A stretch of DNA of 64,000 nucleotides from the NCBI GenBank assembly GCA_011316305.1, contig SAUG01000019.1, forward strand, positions 180,631-244,630. The letters are read 5' to 3'. The notes under the pieces were generated by a model that did not search any database, was not told where the DNA came from, and was given only the letters and a program-made list of their open reading frames with translations. Origin of the DNA: Rusavskia elegans. Taxonomy: Eukaryota > Ascomycota > Lecanoromycetes > Teloschistales > Teloschistaceae. Positions 58,045 through 64,000 of the stretch are shown piece by piece. Numbering within the stretch: position 1 is the stretch's first letter; every line of letters begins with the position of its first letter. The position numbers and the translations under genes are program-made.

Positions 58045-59731
58045 TCATCTTCTGTCCGACATTGCAACAATGGGCGGCGATTGCGGGACTCGAGCGCTAC
58101 TCTTCCCATCACGTCGTGCTTCATTAGCTTTAAGCCACCGCCAGAGGACGTAGACGCCGAACACGAGAAAAGTCAGAGGGATTGTCACCGCCCAAAAGAA
58201 CTTGAAATCAACAGACATCATGATCCTGTGGCTGTCGGAGTTGAAATTGAAGAACTGACTCCCACATATACTCTGTTACACTATCAGCCTTGTAGCAGAG
58301 TCAAGGAGCAGACAGAGACGCACCCCGATAGTTGCTGCAGGTAAGAAAAACATCGTCACCGTCGCTATCACTTTCATCGACTGGCTGTCGGCCTTCATTG
58401 TTTGGCTGTCTTGTTGGTTGACCGTGTTGAATGCCTGCAATCGTATGAATACTGGGACTGTCACCATATGTTGCCAGGAACATCTCACCAGGTTGGTCAT
58501 ATTTTGGGCCCTGCTGTCCAAACTTTGGATTTGTAGTTTGCAGCTTTCTAGGAGCGTTAACTTATGTTGGATCAAAGCCTGTACCCCTTCACCCATATCC
58601 TTCCCTTTATTTTGCTTGGCTTCAAGCATGAGGCTACGATGCGCTTCCGCAACCTTGCATGCAACCAAATATGCCGCACTCGAGCTTTCCTTCAGGTGTA
58701 AGACATGTTTTGCTATGTTATACATGGCTACGAAGTTGAAGGATGCGCCTGTGGCTCCGGTTCCGGCGTTTCCGAGGACCCTCTGTATAGAATCAGTCTT
58801 TTCTGATGTTGACAGCCTGAGAATAACCAACATGTTCGGCGGATTGGAGAACGTTGTGCACTTTCCATTTGGCTTCGTCAACCTGCCTAAACAGATCGTC
58901 CAAAACAACGACAAGCAGACAAAAGGGATCTTCAAGGGCTTGTCGCCAATTGGAGCGTATGATAAGGCTCTCAAGATTCCTTTGCAGAGGAATGGTCGGG
59001 CTGAAGATTATCATATCGGCCTCGTTGGGTTCATCATTGCTGGCAGCAGATTGCTTCCATCGCAAGAAGACCCCGGACCTTAGCCAGGTGCCATCGCTCT
59101 CCTGGGACGGTTGGGACCCTCGTGGATCTTGTATGGACGGGCTGCCGTCGATGCCTCGAACCAGTGTAAGGTTTTTGCAGAGAGTATGAAGCCAGATGAC
59201 TATGGCGCTGTATGAGCATTGGAGGCTCACGCTGTTGAACGCCCAAACTCACCATGATCAGAATCATCTTCTTGGTGCCACCCGAATGAATGGGCTACAG
59301 AATGGATCCGCTCGGCAAGGAATTCGCTCGGAATCTTGAAATGAGAAAAAAGCGCTTGCAGTCCGTTGTGATACTGTGGAACGGGGTAGTCTAAAGGAGC
59401 GAATCTTTTCACATTCAGTGCCAACGTTAGGGCATGTCGACATACCTGAAGCAACAAGGACTTACATCACACGCAGCTTCGGCTTCTCTCGGGCAATTAA
59501 AGCAGGGACGGTCGCAGTCAAAGAGATTGGGCTCTCTATGCAGGCAACGCTCGTCAGCAGCGCCATTTACTCCAATTAATTGTACCAGCGCAGTATTAGG
59601 ATACCGTGATTGGGCCACTCCAAGACTTTTAGAGAACAGTTCTCTGCGGTTGGCAAAGCCTGTCCGCTGGTTTCAGCCTGAGGGGCAAATTTGGCGAAGG
59701 CATCCGTACTGCTATACACGAAAGATGCCAT
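58045..59731 (-). CDS. CorA-like (Mg2+ transporter superfamily) membrane protein
   Basis: Seven exons, 59731-59605, 59535-59466, 59404-59253, 59199-58832, 58782-58489, 58434-58324 and 58272-58045, give 449 residues. The N-terminal soluble part includes FSHFKIPSEFLAERIHSVAHSFG and a cytosolic helical region ending SLDSRAQNMTNL. The membrane part starts AFNTVNQQDSQTMKADSQSMKVIATVTMFFLPAATIG and finishes with FFWAVTIPLTFLVFGVYVLWRW, as in many fungal CorA-like proteins of unknown transport activity. The metal-selecting GMN motif of true CorA is not seen. The splice pattern from the third exon on is well supported. The first two exons and the GTTGGT donor at 58831 are less certain. Confidence 0.75.
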
Positions 59732-60228
59732 GCGATCAATAGCATGAGACGCGACGACCGTCAGCGCTGGCTATGCACATTTTTAAGCATCGAAAGGCCG
59801 AATGCCGATCCCCGACAGGCTGCAGGACTTCGCACCAATTGATAGAAGGAGATCTGCACAAGGAGCAACTGTAGGTGCGGCTTTAACACTCAATACTGTC
59901 GTACTGCATGCTGACCTGCCCTATTGGGATCACTACCTGTACCAGCCTCATAAGAATGACGGTACAACTACTGACCGACGCCTAGATCGAGCAAGAGACT
60001 TGGGGACCAGTTTCGCATCCTGTCAGCCTCGTCAGCCTCGCAGTACGATATATGTGTAGACCACATCCCTGATGCCTTTGAGTTCTTCCCCAAAATAACT
60101 CTTGACTTCAATCGCTTCGCTTTCTTCATTTTCTCCAGAACCCTGGTGCGACCTGTGAAGGTGTGCGTTGTTCCTCCTTAACGGTTATCTGCGTGCTTCT
60201 TAATCAAGTTTTGTGATCTCGATCTCCT
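59732..60228. promoter_or_regulatory. Divergent intergenic region
   Basis: About 500 bp between two head-to-head genes. No credible gene, repeat or specific site was seen. Confidence 0.35.
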
Positions 60229-60642
60229 ATGGGCTTATCATCCGTCCTTCGCAAGTTCATGAAAACAAAGCAAGAGCCACCCGGGTTTTCTATTCAAGGC
60301 ACCGCTCACAGAGGAGAGTACGATTTCAACGAGTACAAGGAGCCATCTCGGCCGTTTACTAGCAGCCATAGTGGGAATTACGATCCCAACGAAAAGAAAA
60401 AACCATCTCAGACTGCTGGTGACAGCCACGGAGGGGATTACAAACCTAATCAGTACAAGAATACCGTCAGCGATCATAGGAACGACCACGGTGGTGACTA
60501 TCGCCCTGATCGTACGGGTCTCAGCAAATCGCCGACGCAAGGTCAACGACCAGAACCATCTCACGGTGGTCATCACGAGACCAATTCAAGACAATCCCAC
60601 CGCTCCCGGAGACGAGCTCATCGCGCCACGACTAATCCTTGA
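60229..60642 (+). CDS. Small hydrophilic protein with degenerate 20-residue repeats
   Basis: Single exon of 137 residues from the ATG at 60229. The body consists of about four or five degenerate units built on His-x-Gly-(Asp/Glu/Asn)-Tyr-x-(Pro)-(Asn/Asp), such as AHRGEYDFNEYKEPS, SHSGNYDPNEKKKPS and SHGGDYKPNQYK. The C-terminus is Arg/His/Ser-rich. No signal peptide, membrane helix or domain. It looks intrinsically disordered. No family was recognised. It could be a genuine orphan protein or a 5' exon of the next gene, from which about 300 bp separate it. Confidence 0.5.
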   Translation: MGLSSVLRKFMKTKQEPPGFSIQGTAHRGEYDFNEYKEPSRPFTSSHSGNYDPNEKKKPSQTAGDSHGGDYKPNQYKNTVSDHRNDHGGDYRPDRTGLSKSPTQGQRPEPSHGGHHETNSRQSHRSRRRAHRATTNP

Positions 60643-60937
60643 GAGATCACGGTCGCTCCGCGAAGATGACGTCAAATGCACCACAGCAAATTTCCAACGC
60701 TCCACTGCCATCTAACGTACGTACCATTTGGCACCTGTACGAGCATTGGAACCACGACTTGTTGACAGCTGCAGATACCGATGCAACCCTATTACAGCTC
60801 CAGATCTTTCTCTGCAGGTGTTGGTACAGGTGGCTCAGAGAATCCGCAGGCTCCAGCGGTAGGGTACCATTCTCCCGCGTCTTAGCTGTCCGGGCAACGA
60901 CTCAACCAAGGCGTGTGGAAAGCCAGTATAATAACGC

Positions 60938-63236
60938 ATGTCGCAGGTGGATCCCTGGGACGTTCATGACGTGGCGAAAGATGACGAGGAGGCTGGTTTG
61001 GTCTCCGTACATATCTCCATCCGCAGGTTGAACACAGTCGCTGATAACCCTTAGCGAAAGCGAAACCAGCTCTTCCACCATCGTGATTTCTTGAGAAGAC
61101 CCTACAGTGGTCGAAGGGACACTCGTTTCTTGAACCCCAAAGATGGGCGACCAACCGAACTGGTAGTACAAAGCTCCGAGCAGGTGCTTGCCCACAAATC
61201 AGGCGCCGACTGGACCCGGAAAGCCATTGATAATGAGGGTCCGTGGATATTCCGCCTTGCTCATTGGGCAACAGCCGATGGACAGTCCTCTGTCACCCTA
61301 TGGCTGCCTGCCTGTGCTGTCTTGACTGTTGTTGTAAGTACCAGCTACCAAATACACATGAATGTAAGGACTAATGCTTGTACCTCAGCTGCTAAACCCA
61401 TTCCCCGTTACAACTAAAACCCGAAATAACGGATTCTACGAGCCGGTCCCCTACAAGGACTGGCAGTACCCTTACGATGCGAGAAACCGACATGAGAACC
61501 CATCTTACAAGGGCGCGCCAAGTCGACCGTCGATTGGGCAGATGGAAAGAGTCAGCGAACCAGCTTACCTCTGCCTTGCTGAAGGTAAGGAAATTATCAA
61601 CGTTCAGCAATGGAGGAAAGAGAATGGGACCGACGTCGCTCTGGAATATGTCATGGTCTCGTATACTGGCGAGCAGTTCATCACGGATAACGACAAAGAC
61701 TCATTGCATGCCATTGGTCAAGATGCTGCTGTTGCTGCCGAAGTCAGAGCCTACTGGTTAAGCTGCAGCTGTTTGGGCACAGGCACCGAACTAGAGGAAA
61801 ACGTCCGGCGGATCAGCGACGTCGTTCGGGGTGCTTTCCAGGTAGTCATCGCAGTTGCCGGCCCTGTGGGTGTGAAGGAGGTAGGCAAATTGCCGGTCGG
61901 CCTTCTCCATGAGTGGGGGGACCGCGTATGGACTTTGCCAGAGCTCCTCCTCAGCCCCGAGCGAGATATCAAGATATACACTCTTAATCGGAGTCTTGAC
62001 TCAGCTCAGCAGCTTGAGCAATGCCTCAACGCATCACCCGATCAAATCAATCGCCGGAAGTTTTCACGCTTTTGGGAAGATGATAGCATCGTGGGCCAGC
62101 TTTTAGATCACTATGAGGGTTCAGTGATTCTAAGTCCACTGGAGCTCATCGCTACTGCCCTTAGGTGTCTCCAACGCCGACATACGACCCAGCACCTGCC
62201 AGGTGATCTATCCTACTCCCTCATGGGTCTTCTCCGACAGCGACCAAACGCGCGCAAGGACGACTCGGGCTTCCAAGCCTTTGCTCGCCTCTCCCTCGCC
62301 AACGACAGTAACATGCTCCTCGAACGTCTCATCTGCCTCCTCCCTCCAAGCCCGTATGCACCATGGTATTCCTTCCAAGACCATTGGGATGCTTCACTCT
62401 GGGACGTCTACCCACGCACCCAAATCTGCGGTATCGGCGACAATGACACAGTCATTCTCAACGGCGCCCGTGCCGCTACAATCCGTTGGAAATCATTCAA
62501 GAAAGTGATCTTACGAGGAAATCCCACAGTGATACGCCGAATTGCGGTAATCGCACTAACGATCGTCTCGCCTCTTTTCAGCTCAGCCATCGCGATGCTA
62601 GCAGTCAGCGCCGGCATTGAATATCAATCCGGATATGATCCGAGGACTCCCCTCAACGCCATTGGGGGCCTCTTCCTAGCGCTTAGTCTCACAGTACTAC
62701 TCCTGTCGCCATGGCTTATCAAGAAGCTCTACTTTGGTAAAGTCTGGAACGCCCAACCCTGGTTCTTCGGCATCGAAGGTTACGCACCCTTACACGAAAT
62801 CGAGAAGAAGCTATTCGGCGCCGACCTTGGCCGCCTTTCGTGGAGTACGACTTCTAGCTCTTTATCCCGCCACAACTTGCTGAACCACAAGGACTTCGTA
62901 AACTACTGCGAAGGGCAGGATCCGAAGACGGACACGGAGGTTAACGCCTGTATCCAGAGAGCCCTGCGGAGTACCGAGTCGCAAGAGAAGATCTTTACGC
63001 TTGTGGATACCTATACTATGACTGTGACACTATTCGCGGCAGTGAAGCCGCCTGTAGCGGTGCTGGCTTGTGGCGAGGAAGGTGGTATGCAAAGGGCGCT
63101 GTTGTGTTCGTATGACTGGACGAATAATACGATGTACCGAGAGACGGTGCTGAGGATGGAGACGCCGGCGTATTGGCGGATGAGTCCGATACGGAGAGTG
63201 AGGTTGGGATTGCAGACGAGGGCGAAGATGGGGTAA
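60938..63236 (+). CDS. HET-like protein with C-terminal membrane helices
   Basis: Exons 60938-61006, 61055-61333 and 61389-63236 join in frame to 731 residues. The core has segments of the heterokaryon-incompatibility-like family: ALEYVMVSYTGEQF, AYWLSCSCLG, RRISDVVRGAFQVVIAVAG and EWGDRVWTLPELLLSPE. A pair of membrane helices follows near residues 505-530 and 545-565 (AIGGLFLALSLTVLLLSPW). HET-type proteins act in non-self recognition and cell death; the membrane-bound subgroup is uncharacterised. The start is uncertain: ATG 60938 is in frame, but an alternative first exon from ATG 60667 spliced at 60718/60946 also keeps the frame. Confidence 0.7.
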
Positions 63237-64000
63237 GGTTTCATGGGCCAATTGGTAATGAATTGGAAGGATAAATGCAGGATATGATGGGCGCTTGGAG
63301 GAATATGGCATGCTTGGAACGGTGGGCTATGATGTATGAGGTAAGGTATCCGTTTCGTTGTCTGGCAACCTTCTCTCCAGAATCGTGGTCGTATGAGCCC
63401 CGGCTGGGGTCACGATTACCACCCTGGGCTTTCAGTATTTGATTCTTTCGTATCTTTATGGACGAATATGAAGTGAATTAGATCGAAGAAAGAGTTTAGC
63501 TATATTATAGAAGGCATTCATTCACCAACTCACTCCTCCGTCAAGTGGCTTGGGACTTCTTCTACGTGCCGTTCTACCAAGAATATATACGACAGATATA
63601 CTACCACCCAAACACCACCAGTAATCAAAACAATATACACACCTCCCAAGCAGCCCACAAAATACCATACAACACTCTTCATCGATCCACACGACTACTG
63701 CTCTCCATACTGCTCTCCCTACTTCTCTCCCTCTCCCTCTTCCACACCATACAACAACCCCTATATTAATCGCACTACACTACACTACACTACATATACA
63801 ACCTCCCCCCCTTACCGCACTATCCGAACTTATAAAAGCCCATCCAAAATTCACACTGCAAACGCTGGCCACATATTCGTTTCGTTATACCAACCCCGCG
63901 TATCGAAATAAATTCGCGTTTGCGAAGTAGTACCTTCTCGGATAGGGATAATGACGATGGTGCTGAGAATAGAGGATAGGGGGGGGGGGGGGGGGGGGGG
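63237..64000. repeat. 3' flank with CACTA microsatellite and terminal poly(G)
   Basis: No gene was seen after the HET-like gene. Four CACTA units lie at 63773-63792 within a pyrimidine-rich stretch. The window ends in an uninterrupted G run of about 22 bases from roughly 63979. No telomere repeat (TTAGGG type) is present, so the run is either a true homopolymer or a sequencing/assembly end artefact. Confidence 0.6.

Overview
The window is nuclear DNA of a filamentous ascomycete (Pezizomycotina). Nearly every multi-exon gene has introns of 45-85 bp with GT...AG ends and CTRAC-like branch points. The gene set includes a highly reducing polyketide synthase, a Zn2Cys6 regulator, rhodopsin-like fungal membrane proteins, small secreted proteins and an HET-like protein, beside conserved housekeeping genes. 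The class cannot be fixed from this sequence. No rRNA, tRNA or CRISPR was found.

Layout. (1) 1-12.5 kb is one flank of a secondary-metabolite cluster: a highly reducing PKS running off the left edge, a fungal rhodopsin-like membrane protein, an alpha/beta-hydrolase and a secreted BBE-type FAD oxidase. (2) 14-19 kb has a CRAL-TRIO (Sec14-like) protein, a four-cysteine small secreted protein spread over three exons, and a Ser/Thr-rich secreted protein. (3) 19-21.6 kb is gene-free, with a strikingly C-depleted G/T-rich strand. (4) 21.6-26.4 kb pairs a 14-TMS MFS drug/toxin exporter with a Zn2Cys6 transcription factor, followed by a perfect 65-bp tandem duplication. (5) 27-44.3 kb is a conserved housekeeping block: GID7/WDR26-like ubiquitin-ligase subunit, V-ATPase subunit A, dynamin-like Vps1, ribokinase, a proline-rich orphan, a small three-exon gene and glycogen synthase. 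(6) 45-54.2 kb is an accessory island. It holds three small secreted proteins that all begin Met-Gln-Trp, an old tandem segmental duplication of roughly 2-3 kb, two inverted-repeat (MITE-like) elements in the duplicated promoters, an orphan membrane protein and a broken secreted-protein gene. (7) 55-63 kb has MCM5, a CorA-like membrane protein, a small repeat protein and an HET-like membrane protein. The sequence ends in a G homopolymer.

Exon structures were worked out by hand from frame continuity, splice signals and family alignment from memory. For each multi-exon gene given here the exon lengths sum to an intact reading frame. The most interesting region is 45-50.4 kb: duplicated, diverging secreted-protein genes with a different small inverted-repeat element in each promoter copy, which looks like a fast-evolving effector-type locus.
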